In this document: in pieces, positions 49,521 to 57,586 of the stretch | How the letters are laid out: each line of letters begins with the position of its first letter | Numbering within the stretch: the first letter of the stretch is position 1 | Assembly (NCBI RefSeq): GCF_000518165.1 | Contig: NZ_JADB01000001.1 | Span: forward strand, 124,001-188,000 | Direction: 5' to 3' | Length of the DNA stretch: 64,000 nt | From: Bartonella elizabethae F9251 = ATCC 49927 | GTDB lineage: Bacteria; Pseudomonadota; Alphaproteobacteria; Rhizobiales; Rhizobiaceae | Made by a program: the position numbers and the translations under genes | The notes under the pieces: generated by a model | What the model was told of the DNA's origin: nothing | What the model saw: only the letters and a program-made list of their open reading frames with translations | Database searches by the model: none

Positions 49521-49768
49521 TAATAGCCTCGTGATATATTAAAATAGAACACGCGTGAACGTTTGCGTCCTTCAAGGTCTGCTATTTGTGTGTTCAGCAT
49601 CTCAAGCGCTCTGCGCAGTTCCTCAACAGAGCGGTTGCTGACTTGCTTATCGCCATGGCGTACCGATTGTGCTCCCGAATAAAGAGCTTCTTCAATTTGT
49701 TCACGCCGTCTTTTTAAACTTTCAAGTCTTTCAATTTTGCTGTTAATTTGTCCTAAAGTTTCATCCAC
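49520..49768 (-). CDS. gpW-like head-tail joining protein
   Basis: 82 aa: MDETLGQINSKIERLESLKRRREQ with later SVEELRRALEMLNTQIADLEGRKRSRVFYF matches the gpW family, which seals the portal after packaging. Placed between TerL and portal genes as in lambda, with a 3-bp gap after TerL. Confidence 0.9.
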   Translation of the reverse strand: MDETLGQINSKIERLESLKRRREQIEEALYSGAQSVRHGDKQVSNRSVEELRRALEMLNTQIADLEGRKRSRVFYFNISRGY

Positions 49769-49771
49769 AAA

Positions 49772-51700
49772 TTACCTCCAATCCCCTTGCATATAAGGAT
49801 TCATCACCGTTCTGGATTGCTTCCTTTGAGGCTGTGCCGTCTGAGATCTTCTTGGAGCAGGAGAGGGGAGATGTCTTGGTGTTGGCTGCTTTATAGAGCC
49901 TTCAATTTTAAGTTTTTCCAAACGCTCTTCTAAGATATCGACTTCTCGATTAAGGTTTATTCCTGCCGAAATCAGACCTTGTAAAGCCGCATAAGCATAG
50001 ACCCTACAATCCAAGGCTTCGTTTCTTGCCTTTTCACTTTTTTGCCATTCAATACGCTTGAAGCCTTTAAAAAATTTGATCACTTTTCTTTCAGCGGTTA
50101 GCTGGTCAAAATATTCTCGATCAAGGCTTTTATGAAAATGTGTTGCACCAGCCCCCGTTGCTTCGGGACCCGATTTTTTAAAGCGCGCTGTAATGATATC
50201 TTTCGCCGCATCAACCCCAACAATATAGAGATTAATCTGCCCTTTGTTGTTTCTGCTTGGGCGGCGTGGCCATACCGCGCGCCAGCCAGCTTGTCCCTTA
50301 ATGCCCCAAATGCGCCGCCCTTCACGGGGGCGCACATAATTATAAACAGCCTGTGTATGTCCACCACCGGTATCAATACAAGCCGCCGTTATCTTAATCC
50401 CCTCTTTATAGCCTGGATGTGGCCAACGTTTTGCAAGATATTCATCCAATTGGTCCCACACTTCAAAAGAAGAGGGGTCACCAGGGATAACTTGATAATC
50501 AATATGCCAGCTTTCTTCGCTGCGTCCCCATCCCACCACTTCAAGCTCTAAACGGTCATTTTGCACATCAATGCCTGCCGTCAACACGACAGCTTGTTCT
50601 GGTGCTAAAGGATATTCTTCGCGTTTTGCATAAAGGCTGTCTGGATCAATAACTTCGCCTGTTCTGTCCTCCCATGGTTCTCCAAGAACAGTATTTACAA
50701 AAGGCTGTAGAAGGGCTGGATCATCTTTGGCATTTAAAAACTCTCTTGCACATTCCCCCCAAGTAAGCCAAGGGGAATAGAGTGCAGAAATATGATAAGA
50801 GCGCAAATTGGGTCTGCTTGACTCACTCGTTGGAACCCAACATGCGCCTTTTTCTTCACACATCAAATCTGTTTTTCGGTGTTCGGCATGCTCATGATCA
50901 CAATGGGCACAAACAAAAACAGCTTTTTCAGGGGCACCTTTTGGCCATTTAATTTGTGACCAAACAATCGGCTGTAGTGTACCACACTTATCACAAGGGA
51001 CATTGTAATATCGCTGGTCTCCTAGCACAAAATCCTTGGCAATACGGCTTGTGTCACGGTGGGTGGGCGTGGACAATTTAAAGATCTTTCGTTGTACAAA
51101 GGTTGATGTGCGCTTTTCCGCAATCATCACTGGATCACCTTCGTTATCGACACTGAGAGGATAACCATCAACCTCATCCAAAATCAGATAACGAATAGGC
51201 ATAGAGCGCAAACCAGCTGCACTGTTGGCTCCTGTCAGCATCAGCGCTCCACCATCAAACTCTTTAGAAAACATCGTATTGCCACTATCACGTGCACGAG
51301 CAGGGGCTATGCGTTTACTTAAAACGGGACTCGCCATAATCATAGGATCAAGCCGCGTCTTTGAAAGCTTCTTAGCTGTCTCAACGGTGGGCATGACATA
51401 AAGGGCAGGTCCTGGACTATAATGAATAGCATAACCACAAAAGTTCAGTCCCGCCTCTGACATGCCAACTTGCGCCCCTTTCATGACAATGGTTGTTTCA
51501 ACCGGCACGTACGAGGAAAGATTATCCATGATTTCGCGCAAATAGGGGGTGCGTTTTGTTCTCCACAATCCAGGTTCAGCACTTGCTACGGTGCTAAGGT
51601 ATCTATTTTTATCCGCCCATTCGGAAACCGTGTATGGTTTGTCCGGTTGTCTTGCATCATTAGCATTGGCGAAAAATTCTGTAACAGCATTCTCATCCAT
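49772..51700 (-). CDS. terminase large subunit, lambda gpA family
   Basis: 642 aa; packaging ATPase and cos-type nuclease. Walker-A-like VMKGAQVGMSEAG at about residues 72-84, Walker B YLILDEVDGY at about 171-180, a zinc-ribbon CDKCG ... CAHCDHEH near 237-265, and the nuclease-domain GIDVQNDRLELEVVGWG with later ACIDTGGGHT. The C-terminus is Pro/Gln-rich with a basic patch. Appears intact. Confidence 0.95.
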   Translation of the reverse strand: MDENAVTEFFANANDARQPDKPYTVSEWADKNRYLSTVASAEPGLWRTKRTPYLREIMDNLSSYVPVETTIVMKGAQVGMSEAGLNFCGYAIHYSPGPALYVMPTVETAKKLSKTRLDPMIMASPVLSKRIAPARARDSGNTMFSKEFDGGALMLTGANSAAGLRSMPIRYLILDEVDGYPLSVDNEGDPVMIAEKRTSTFVQRKIFKLSTPTHRDTSRIAKDFVLGDQRYYNVPCDKCGTLQPIVWSQIKWPKGAPEKAVFVCAHCDHEHAEHRKTDLMCEEKGACWVPTSESSRPNLRSYHISALYSPWLTWGECAREFLNAKDDPALLQPFVNTVLGEPWEDRTGEVIDPDSLYAKREEYPLAPEQAVVLTAGIDVQNDRLELEVVGWGRSEESWHIDYQVIPGDPSSFEVWDQLDEYLAKRWPHPGYKEGIKITAACIDTGGGHTQAVYNYVRPREGRRIWGIKGQAGWRAVWPRRPSRNNKGQINLYIVGVDAAKDIITARFKKSGPEATGAGATHFHKSLDREYFDQLTAERKVIKFFKGFKRIEWQKSEKARNEALDCRVYAYAALQGLISAGINLNREVDILEERLEKLKIEGSIKQPTPRHLPSPAPRRSQTAQPQRKQSRTVMNPYMQGDWR

Positions 51701-51730
51701 TATTCATTCTTTGCTCGCCCCAAAACTCTC

Positions 51731-52282
51731 TCATTCTGGAGGTTGAGGATCATGATAAGGAACTGGAATATGAACAGCTTCAAGCAAAGCCTTTCGTATG
51801 TAATAATCAATGGCACCGATTAGGCTTGCGGCATCACATCCAACCTGTGCGGCAATGCTTGCTCCAAAACGGTGAGGAAAATTCAACATGGCATCACGGT
51901 GCGCTCTTCCAAACTCACGGGCGGCTCTCTTTACTTCTTCACGGTCAACGGTTGTTTCGCGTAAGCGTTCAAGGGCAATCTTTTCGCTTTCAAGGGCAAC
52001 TTGCATTCGCTCCAGTTTAATTTTGTATTCATTGGCACCCTCTGATGAGACTTGTTTGATCTTTGTCCGCGCTTGACCATCTGGTGCTAAAAATGGGGTA
52101 GGGCGCTTTGTTGGATTCTCATTCCAGATAGCTGTTGCAAGCGCTTCATTAACAGAACCATCTTCAAAAAGAGCCTTATCAAATTTTCCTGTTTTAAAAC
52201 GAGAAACCACTGAATTCGGGGAAACACGCATCTTTCTTGCAAAGGCACGAAGCGATAAACCTTTTCGAGATTTCTTATTCAT
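51731..52282 (-). CDS. terminase small subunit
   Basis: 183 aa. N-terminal HTH (LSLRAFARKMRVSPNSVVSRFKTG, about residues 9-32), a central coiled coil (IKLERMQVALESEKIALERLRET, about 85-110), and a C-terminal segment near RFGASIAAQVGCDAASL. This is the Nu1-type organisation that recognises the packaging site and recruits TerL, encoded 30 bp downstream. Confidence 0.85.
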   Translation of the reverse strand: MNKKSRKGLSLRAFARKMRVSPNSVVSRFKTGKFDKALFEDGSVNEALATAIWNENPTKRPTPFLAPDGQARTKIKQVSSEGANEYKIKLERMQVALESEKIALERLRETTVDREEVKRAAREFGRAHRDAMLNFPHRFGASIAAQVGCDAASLIGAIDYYIRKALLEAVHIPVPYHDPQPPE

Positions 52283-52331
52283 AATTGCCCCATTTTGAAT
52301 GGTTTATGCGAATTATTGTACACTTTAATTA

Positions 52332-52360
52332 TTGACGCAGCTTTATTTTTCGTGTACATA
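52332..52360 (+). promoter_or_regulatory. promoter of brnTA, predicted leaderless
   Basis: TTGACG (52,332-52,337) and TACATA (52,355-52,360) are 17 bp apart. TGTACA occurs on both sides (about 52,315 and 52,353), forming inverted arms that could be an operator for BrnA. The brnT ATG at 52,367 is where transcription would start. Confidence 0.7.
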
Positions 52361-52366
52361 AAATAT

Positions 52367-52633
52367 ATGAAGATCGTGTGGGATGAACCAAAAAGAGCTG
52401 TAAACATTGTTAAACATAAGCTTGATTTTGCTGATGTTATTTACTTTGATTGGGAGCATGCTCTTATTGATGCAACCCATTCAAACCGCATGAAGGCTAT
52501 TGGGCGTTTTGCTAATGGTACGACAGTTGTTGTTTTTGCGAAGCTTGGTACTGAAGCGATATCCATTATCAGTTTCCGTCAAGCTAATAAAAAAGAAAGA
52601 GAGGTTTTCAATGACTATCAAAAAAAACTTTGA
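52367..52633 (+). CDS. brnT: BrnT-family ribonuclease toxin
   Basis: 88 aa from ATG 52,367; the longer in-frame start at 52,295 lies upstream of the promoter and is unlikely. MKIVWDEPKRAVNIVKHKLDF (first conserved block), then HALIDATHSNRMKAIGRFANG and ISIISFRQANKKEREVFNDY (Arg/Glu motif) match BrnT, a RelE-fold toxin first described in Brucella. No ribosome-binding site precedes it. It overlaps brnA by 23 bp. Confidence 0.92.
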   Translation: MKIVWDEPKRAVNIVKHKLDFADVIYFDWEHALIDATHSNRMKAIGRFANGTTVVVFAKLGTEAISIISFRQANKKEREVFNDYQKKL

Positions 52634-52916
52634 GGTAGGCTGTGACTATACAAAAGAAGATTGGGACGCCGTAGATTCTCCACCACTAACAGATGAAGAA
52701 CTTGTACACCTCAAACCAGCGAAAGATGTTTTACCTTCTTCTTTCTTTAACTATGTAACAGAAGAACGCCGTAAACGTGGGCGTCCACCAGTTGAATCTC
52801 CTAAACAAGCAGTTACTCTACGTCTTGACCCAAACGTTATTGCCTCTTTTAAAAAACAAGGAAAAGATTGGCGCACACGTATGAGTGAAGTCCTAAAAAA
52901 AGCAAGCCGTTGCTAA
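52611..52916 (+). CDS. brnA: BrnA-family antitoxin
   Basis: 101 aa from ATG 52,611 inside brnT, preceded by GAGAGG. The C-terminal ribbon-helix-helix (RGRPPVESPKQAVTLRLDPNVIASFKKQGKDWRTRMSEVLKK, about residues 55-97) is the BrnA DNA-binding domain, which represses the operon. The N-terminal half contacts the toxin. A hairpin repeat follows the stop. Confidence 0.92.
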   Translation: MTIKKNFEVGCDYTKEDWDAVDSPPLTDEELVHLKPAKDVLPSSFFNYVTEERRKRGRPPVESPKQAVTLRLDPNVIASFKKQGKDWRTRMSEVLKKASRC

Positions 52917-52923
52917 AGCTGCC

Positions 52924-52950
52924 ACCTCCCCATTTTAAGAACGAGGAGGG
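52924..52950. terminator. hairpin repeat copy 3, between brnA and minus-strand gene
   Basis: CCTCCCCATTTT pairs imperfectly with GAGGAGG, followed on the plus strand by a CATATTTT tract. It lies between convergent genes and may act in both directions. Confidence 0.55.
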
Positions 52951-52963
52951 GGCATATTTTACC

Positions 52964-53242
52964 TTAAGCAACCTTTTTAATGGGGTTGTCTAAATTGGGT
53001 TCGTAAGCTTTCAACAAAGACTCTATAATCGGAGGTGGTCTTAAAGTTCCAAAATTTGTAATCATTGCCAAAATTTTCAGTGCATTTGGGGTTTCATCTT
53101 GAAGCTTTAATATTAAAGCTTTTTCTATTGCATCCATAGTCTCAATAAGAGTATTAAAAGCCTTGTCTTCAATATCATCACGATCAGAAAATTGATATAA
53201 CGCCATCCACAAATCACATAAAAAATCGATACTGGTATTCAT
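52964..53242 (-). CDS. small phage protein of unknown function, downstream of Rha
   Basis: 92 aa from ATG 53,242, which overlaps the antirepressor stop (ATGA) with GGAGGTGTAC upstream. Helical: MNTSIDFLCDLWMALYQFSDRDDIEDKAFNTLIETMDAIEKAL in order, then TNFGTLRPPPIIESLLKAYEPNLD. A broken copy follows the broken antirepressor at 42,374-42,649, so the pair has moved or duplicated as a unit. Confidence 0.75.
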   Translation of the reverse strand: MNTSIDFLCDLWMALYQFSDRDDIEDKAFNTLIETMDAIEKALILKLQDETPNALKILAMITNFGTLRPPPIIESLLKAYEPNLDNPIKKVA

Positions 53243-53979
53243 TGTACACCTCCATGTATTTGTTCTCTTAAACATGCCAAACCTCTTGAGGTGATTTTTG
53301 TTGAAGGGAGCACCTTTTCTGTTCCATCTGGTCTCTGAATGGTAATCGCAGGGCAATCCATAAAGCCTTTCTTGATTTTATCTTGATAAGGCAACAAAGG
53401 CGCCCCTGGAGCACGTCGATACACCCAATCATTTTTACGCAAATAATCGGTTAAATCCTTTGGTCGTACCTCTAATATCTTTGCTGCTTCAATAAGACCA
53501 AACAGTCCATCAGAGCGTTTTAAACCTTCTAAAGCCTCTGCTTTTGGAGCTAATTCAGCAATCATATGATCTTTTTGCTCAATTTGGCTTTGTAGATGAT
53601 TTAAGACACCAAGTAATGCTTCGGGTTTGGAATAGTCAACTTGTGGAACAGCGACTTGATTTTCCAATTCTTGCCAACGATCAATAATTTTAGCACGTAA
53701 GGCGGTGCTATAACCAGAAACGAGAATTAAACATTCACGCTTGGGAAGGTTATAACAAGGAAGGATACGACCCGTTGAATCCTTGTAGAATCCTGCAAAT
53801 TCACTCAGCCCAAATTTGGGCTCAGTACTTTCAGAGTGCAGTTCTCCTAACATTTGCTTAATGTCACGCATAACATGCTTATGTTGCTTAGCACATAACT
53901 CGGCAATCTCGCGACTAGACATAGTCTGAGAAGAGGCACCATTAGTAGCGCTTTCTTTAATTTCTATAAGATTGTTCAT
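53239..53979 (-). CDS. Rha-family antirepressor with KilAC domain
   Basis: 246 aa. An N-terminal Rha-type domain (MSSREIAELCAKQHKHVMRDIKQML, residues about 20-45; FAGFYKDSTGRILPCYNLPKRECLILVSGYSTALRAKIIDRW, about 65-105) joins a C-terminal KilAC domain (KAEALEGLKRSDGLFGLIEAAKILEVRPKDLTDYLRKNDWVYRR, about 150-195, then TSRGLACLREQI). Expected to counteract a phage repressor. AAGGAG precedes the ATG at the end of the third C4-like leader. Its C-domain is nearly the same as in the broken antirepressor at 42,646, which has a different N-domain. Confidence 0.9.
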   Translation of the reverse strand: MNNLIEIKESATNGASSQTMSSREIAELCAKQHKHVMRDIKQMLGELHSESTEPKFGLSEFAGFYKDSTGRILPCYNLPKRECLILVSGYSTALRAKIIDRWQELENQVAVPQVDYSKPEALLGVLNHLQSQIEQKDHMIAELAPKAEALEGLKRSDGLFGLIEAAKILEVRPKDLTDYLRKNDWVYRRAPGAPLLPYQDKIKKGFMDCPAITIQRPDGTEKVLPSTKITSRGLACLREQIHGGVQ

Positions 53980-54225
53980 AATGAACTCCTTGGTAATAGA
54001 GGTTTTTCATTGACACTCTAAAAAGAGCGCCGGGTGCTGAAAAACACGGTACCAAGTCCGTCGTTACACCTTTCCTATAAAGGTATTGTATAGCGTAACC
54101 ACACCCGACAAGACCGTTATATGCTATTGCATATAATGAGTCAAAATCTTTAATGTTCAGAAGATTAGTTATTTCGGCAACTAATCCGCTTGGTATTTTA
54201 AGGTGTTTTTCAAGCACCTGATTCG
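53980..54225 (-). ncRNA. C4-like antisense leader RNA, copy C
   Basis: Minus-strand leader of the Rha gene, homologous to copy A. The 5' arm (54,202-54,218, GGTGCTTGAAAAACACC) is complementary to GTGTTTTTCAGCACC (54,033-54,047). In copy A the same positions read TC/GA instead of TG/CA, a compensated change. The alternative stem is at 54,111-54,119 with 54,029-54,037. Inner GTTACGC/GTGTAAC and CCT/AGG hairpins are kept. An ORF runs through this copy (MCLLSNQV to 53,957) and overlaps the rha start, which recalls the icd-ant overlap in P1; in copies A and B that frame is closed. Confidence 0.7.
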
Positions 54226-54255
54226 ACAATAGACACATTATTACCATATTGTCAA
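54226..54255 (-). promoter_or_regulatory. promoter of C4-like leader / rha
   Basis: On the minus strand TTGACA (54,250-54,255) and TATTGT (54,226-54,231) with an 18-bp spacer, the same as before copy A. Confidence 0.65.
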
Positions 54256-54573
54256 GAGGTGACTTCACATTTTTTAAAATAATTATAGATTGTATAGTGT
54301 GTATATTAATGCACATTAAATTCGTTATTTATCAATATGTTATGTGTCCAATGTACAGTCGATTTGAAAATTCTGTCGCTAGCGATAGTTCGCGCTAGCC
54401 TGCCCCGCAACGAAGCCAACCCGCTGGGAAGTACCTTTTACATTGATTTTATTGGTTTTTTTATGGAAAAAACAAAGTGTAAGAGATAATCTCTTTTTGA
54501 AATTACAATAAGAATAAGTAAGGCATAAACCAATAAGGATATGTAATATAGAGATAGAGTTTAAGAACATGAT
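54256..54573. other. gap with palindrome
   Basis: About 320 bp. GCTAGCG (54,378-54,384) and CGCTAGC (54,393-54,399) form a perfect 7-bp stem with an 8-base loop, possibly the end of the minus-strand gpZ-like transcript, though no long T run follows. A 63-codon minus-strand ORF here has unlikely composition and is not called. Confidence 0.4.
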
Positions 54574-55152
54574 CTAGCCTCTTTTATTGGTAGCGTATTC
54601 TTGACGAGCAAGTTGTCTCTGTATGTTTTTGGTTAGTCTTTCACTGGCATATTGTGCGATAGCATTTGCAATTTCTGGCTTAGACATAACTGTCGCAATT
54701 GATGGTCCTTCTTGTTTTGCAATGGGAAATTTATCTCCGTCATCTTTTTGAAAGACGTTTCCTCCCATTTTTAAATCAACTCGCTTAGGAAAACTTCCTC
54801 CCTTAATAAAACCATGGGGCAAGATTTGTTTTTTCCCAAACAATTTGTAAGTCACGCCGCGTTTTGTTTCTTTTGCCTTAAAAAATTTAAGAGGTATCGG
54901 TGTTCCAGAACCAATGATATCTGTCTCGAGAAACTGTGCGGTAGCCTTGTCTTTAATATAAACGCCTTTTTTAACGCGCTTTGATTGGGCTGATGAGAGG
55001 TCGGCAACTTGCTTCTCAGTAAAGCGCTCTACTTGCTTTGCTGCGGTGTTAACAGCATTCCGTAAAGCCCAATTAAGGCGTGGTGCTTGAAGATTGGTAA
55101 AGGTATCTTTTACCTGTTGAAGATACCATTCTTGATGGATGATTAATTTCAA
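54574..55152 (-). CDS. minor tail protein, gpZ-like
   Basis: 192 aa. The order of features, WALRNAVNTAAKQVERFTEKQVAD, then KLFGKKQILPHGFIKGGSF, then KDDGDKFPIAKQEGPSIATVM and a C-terminal IQRQLARQEYATNKRG, fits gpZ-like minor tail proteins, which complete the tail top. It overlaps the upstream gene (ATGA). In lambda Z follows FII; here it lies about 9 kb away, upstream of the antirepressor, so the tail module was broken up. Confidence 0.65.
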   Translation of the reverse strand: MKLIIHQEWYLQQVKDTFTNLQAPRLNWALRNAVNTAAKQVERFTEKQVADLSSAQSKRVKKGVYIKDKATAQFLETDIIGSGTPIPLKFFKAKETKRGVTYKLFGKKQILPHGFIKGGSFPKRVDLKMGGNVFQKDDGDKFPIAKQEGPSIATVMSKPEIANAIAQYASERLTKNIQRQLARQEYATNKRG

Positions 55153-55475
55153 TTTTTAAGCTTTTTAGCAGGAGGTGTTGATGGCTTGGAAACTTTAGGT
55201 GTTTCGGTCTGTTGAAGTGAAGTTTCTTCTGCTCCTAGTTTAGAAGATGTTTGTATAACTTCTTTTTCTATTGGCTTAGTCTGTTCAATTATCTTTTCAG
55301 ATTTTGTTGTGGTTTTACTTTCAACAAAGGGTTTTACGGCATTGGCGCGCTTGAGGCGTGCATAGACTTGATTGGAAATCTCTACAAATGGATTACTTGA
55401 AGTTGATGGTTCAAAACGAACAGTGCTTTTGTTATCGCCAACAACACACATTGGTTTGGTGATGATTGCTTTCAT
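55149..55475 (-). CDS. small phage protein, coupled to gpZ-like gene
   Basis: 108 aa. The N-terminal part (MKAIITKPMCVVGD, then EISNQVYARLKRANAV) looks like small virion proteins that accompany head-tail genes. The C-terminal half is Lys/Thr/Pro-rich and disordered. Its stop overlaps the gpZ-like start (ATGA). I do not recognise the family with certainty. Confidence 0.55.
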   Translation of the reverse strand: MKAIITKPMCVVGDNKSTVRFEPSTSSNPFVEISNQVYARLKRANAVKPFVESKTTTKSEKIIEQTKPIEKEVIQTSSKLGAEETSLQQTETPKVSKPSTPPAKKLKN

Positions 55476-55807
55476 CTTGACTCCTTTTGAGGCAATTAAT
55501 TAATGACATCATTGGTCAATTAATGGCTTTTGATGTGTGCAAAATAGATAAGCCAATTTTATCAATAAAAACAGTAAGTTAAACTACTTTTAAAGCTTAA
55601 TATTTTAACAAATTTTAGGGGATATTTTTGAATTTTAGATACAATACGACTAGGGACAGCACTGACATTAAATAAAATTTTTCACACATTGTCAACAGAA
55701 AAATCTAAATATTGTATAATTTCTATTTTAAAGCAAAATATGTAGAATTCTGAAAACATTTTACATGTTATAAATTAATTAAACAGTTATTGTAGCAGGG
55801 AAGAGAA
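55476..55807. other. AT-rich gap
   Basis: About 330 bp; no gene or RNA recognised. The promoter of the gpZ-like operon should lie here on the minus strand. Confidence 0.4.
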
Positions 55808-55903
55808 GTGACAGGTTCAGAAATATTAGATGCCGTGTATATGATATCAATGATAGTCATATCCCTCTTAACTGTAGCGTTTTGTTTACCAGCTGCTTTT
55901 TGA
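55808..55903 (+). CDS. possible 31-aa membrane peptide
   Basis: From GTG 55,808, with AGGGA about 5-8 bp upstream, reads MTGSEILDAVYMISMIVISL and ends LPAAF. One hydrophobic helix spans most of it. Size and topology resemble small type I toxin-like or phage accessory peptides, but without homologues this could be chance. Confidence 0.3.
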   Translation: MTGSEILDAVYMISMIVISLLTVAFCLPAAF

Positions 55904-55923
55904 TTTTCATTAATATATTATAG

Positions 55924-56319
55924 CTAGATATTAAGCTCATGGCGGGCTGCTGTTGCCAAAAAAGCAGATCTTGTTAAACCTCTCTCTTGTGCGCAATTAT
56001 CAATTGCACGTAAAAGCCCTCGTTCAATTGATATATTTGTACGTACTACTTCTGCATCATTTTCAATAAAAGGAACTTGTATTAAAAAAGCTCCTTCTGA
56101 TAAAGCTTTTTTAACAGCTTTCTGTTGTATTACTTCTTCAAATTTTAAAGGAACAGGCACTGTATCCATATCTTCACAATAAAGTTGTAAGGCTTCGGTA
56201 GCGTTTATAATAAGATTTTCTTCTTCATCAGCAGCAGAGAATAGACCTTCAAAATCAGGAAACTGAACACCAAAAGCAGAATCTTCATCTTTATGAACAA
56301 GAGCAAAAAATCTTTTCAT
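55924..56319 (-). CDS. hicB: HicB-family antitoxin
   Basis: 131 aa. N-terminal HicB fold (MKRFFALVHKDEDSAFGVQFPDFEGLFSAADEEE, about residues 1-34; ATEALQLYCEDM), and a C-terminal ribbon-helix-helix (RTNISIERGLLRAIDNCAQERGLTRSAFLATAARHEL, about 93-129). Overlaps hicA by 4 bp (ATGA). Toxin-first order on the minus strand. Confidence 0.93.
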   Translation of the reverse strand: MKRFFALVHKDEDSAFGVQFPDFEGLFSAADEEENLIINATEALQLYCEDMDTVPVPLKFEEVIQQKAVKKALSEGAFLIQVPFIENDAEVVRTNISIERGLLRAIDNCAQERGLTRSAFLATAARHELNI

Positions 56320-56516
56320 TCTTCTTCTCCTTTTTTTAACCAGCCTGCTTGTAATGCAATAGAACGCGCTGTACCGATTGGAAGATTTTTCTTAGGATGT
56401 GGAACAATAACAACCTTACCATCTTTTTTAAATTTATGGTGTGAACCTTTCACTTTCACAAGTTCAAAGCCATCGCGTTTTAATTTTGCAATTATCTTTC
56501 GGCTGTTTTGTTCCAT
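56316..56516 (-). CDS. hicA: HicA-family mRNA interferase toxin
   Basis: 66 aa: KIIAKLKRDGFELVKVKGSHHKFKKDGKVVIVPHPKKNLPIGTARSI with the catalytic His in GSHH (about residues 25-28). Double-stranded RNA-binding-like fold that cleaves mRNA. Paired with HicB. Confidence 0.93.
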   Translation of the reverse strand: MEQNSRKIIAKLKRDGFELVKVKGSHHKFKKDGKVVIVPHPKKNLPIGTARSIALQAGWLKKGEEE

Positions 56517-56579
56517 TACCCAATCTCATAATGTGTATATATTTACACACTATACTTTTTCTTATTTTAAGTCAAGTTT

Positions 56580-57116
56580 TTAATAACCAAAATATTTTTG
56601 GAGAGTATTAAGAACGATACGCAATGAAGGTACAAGGTATGCTAACTCTTGATCTTCTACAACAAGGTATTGTAATGCAGCATAAAAATTGTGCTGTCTG
56701 TAAAGGTGTTGTGTTTCTTTTATTACCTCTTGCATATTCAAAAATTGTTTTGTTGCAAATTCAACCCATTTCTCTCTTGCTACCTCATCAGAAGATGAGG
56801 GCATTTCGTCATAAACAGCACTAGGCAATGTTTTTGCGCACGAATAGTCATTTCTCACTTCAAGATATTTTTGTGCAGCATCGTATTGATCTTGATTGAG
56901 ATTTCCTTGTAAGTAAAGCCGCCCGATATAAGTACCGGAAAGCGGATTTTTAGCCTCTTCTATGGTCAAACAGAAGCGTTTGGCACGCATTTCTATTGCC
57001 AATTTATCGATAGGATCACGAGGCATTTTTGTCCGTGAGATACGACCATTGGGTTCTCTGATACATCCTTCAATGCGTGGGCGACCACATTTTGCTCGTT
57101 TTTTTCTTTTTGTCAT
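56580..57116 (-). CDS. phage-associated hypothetical protein
   Basis: 178 aa. A strongly basic N-terminus (MTKRKKRAKCGRPRIEG, then EPNGRISRTKMPRD), a middle with LSGTYIGRLYLQGNLNQDQYDAAQKYLEVRNDY, and a C-terminal helical part (LRIVLNTLQKYFGY). Such proteins are common in Rhizobiales prophages near replication genes; the function is unknown. It lies 12 bp downstream of the broken ssb gene on the same strand and seems co-transcribed. Confidence 0.65.
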   Translation of the reverse strand: MTKRKKRAKCGRPRIEGCIREPNGRISRTKMPRDPIDKLAIEMRAKRFCLTIEEAKNPLSGTYIGRLYLQGNLNQDQYDAAQKYLEVRNDYSCAKTLPSAVYDEMPSSSDEVAREKWVEFATKQFLNMQEVIKETQHLYRQHNFYAALQYLVVEDQELAYLVPSLRIVLNTLQKYFGY

Positions 57117-57127
57117 ATTTTTTTCAA

Positions 57128-57586
57128 TCAGAATGGCATGCTGTCATTAAGAGATACGCTATAATCGGAGGCACCAAAGGCGATAGCATAATTTTGAGAA
57201 GTCACGGGTGAGGGGGGAGATTGCTCTTTCTTTGCATCAAGCAACTGCAATTCACCTTTGTATTGTGATAAGACAATTTCTGTTGTGAAGCGGTCAATAC
57301 CGTTTTTATCTTGTCATTTACGGGTTTGTAATTTGCCTTCTACATAAACCTTTGAACCTTTGTTTAAATATTGAAGAGCGATTTTTGCCAAATGTGGATT
57401 AAAAACCACCACGGAATGCCATTCAGTTTTCTCTACTTTTTGATTGGTATTTTTATCCGTATAGCTCTCAGAAGTAGCCAACCGAAAATTGACCACTTCG
57501 GCACCAGAATTCATCGTTTTGCTTTCAGGATTATCCCCTAAATAGCCAATTAAGATCACTTTATTCAACATGTTTGGAAGTTCCAT
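57128..57586 (-). pseudogene. ssb: prophage single-stranded DNA-binding protein, Trp-to-stop
   Basis: Begins [20 protein letters not shown] (MLNKV at 57,571 is the usual start) with the OB-fold motifs [12 protein letters not shown] and [10 protein letters not shown], up to EGKLQTRK-stop at about 57,314. The frame continues QDKNGIDRFTTEIVLSQYKGELQLLD and ends in the acidic-tail form NDSMPF. The stop TGA replaces the Trp usual in LQTRKW. Without it the product would be about 152 aa. Confidence 0.88.

Noticed and set aside
54379-54570. 63-codon minus-strand ORF left of the gpZ-like gene
   Set aside because: Includes a palindrome and low-complexity sequence, no ribosome-binding site; more likely the 3' region of the gpZ-like transcript.
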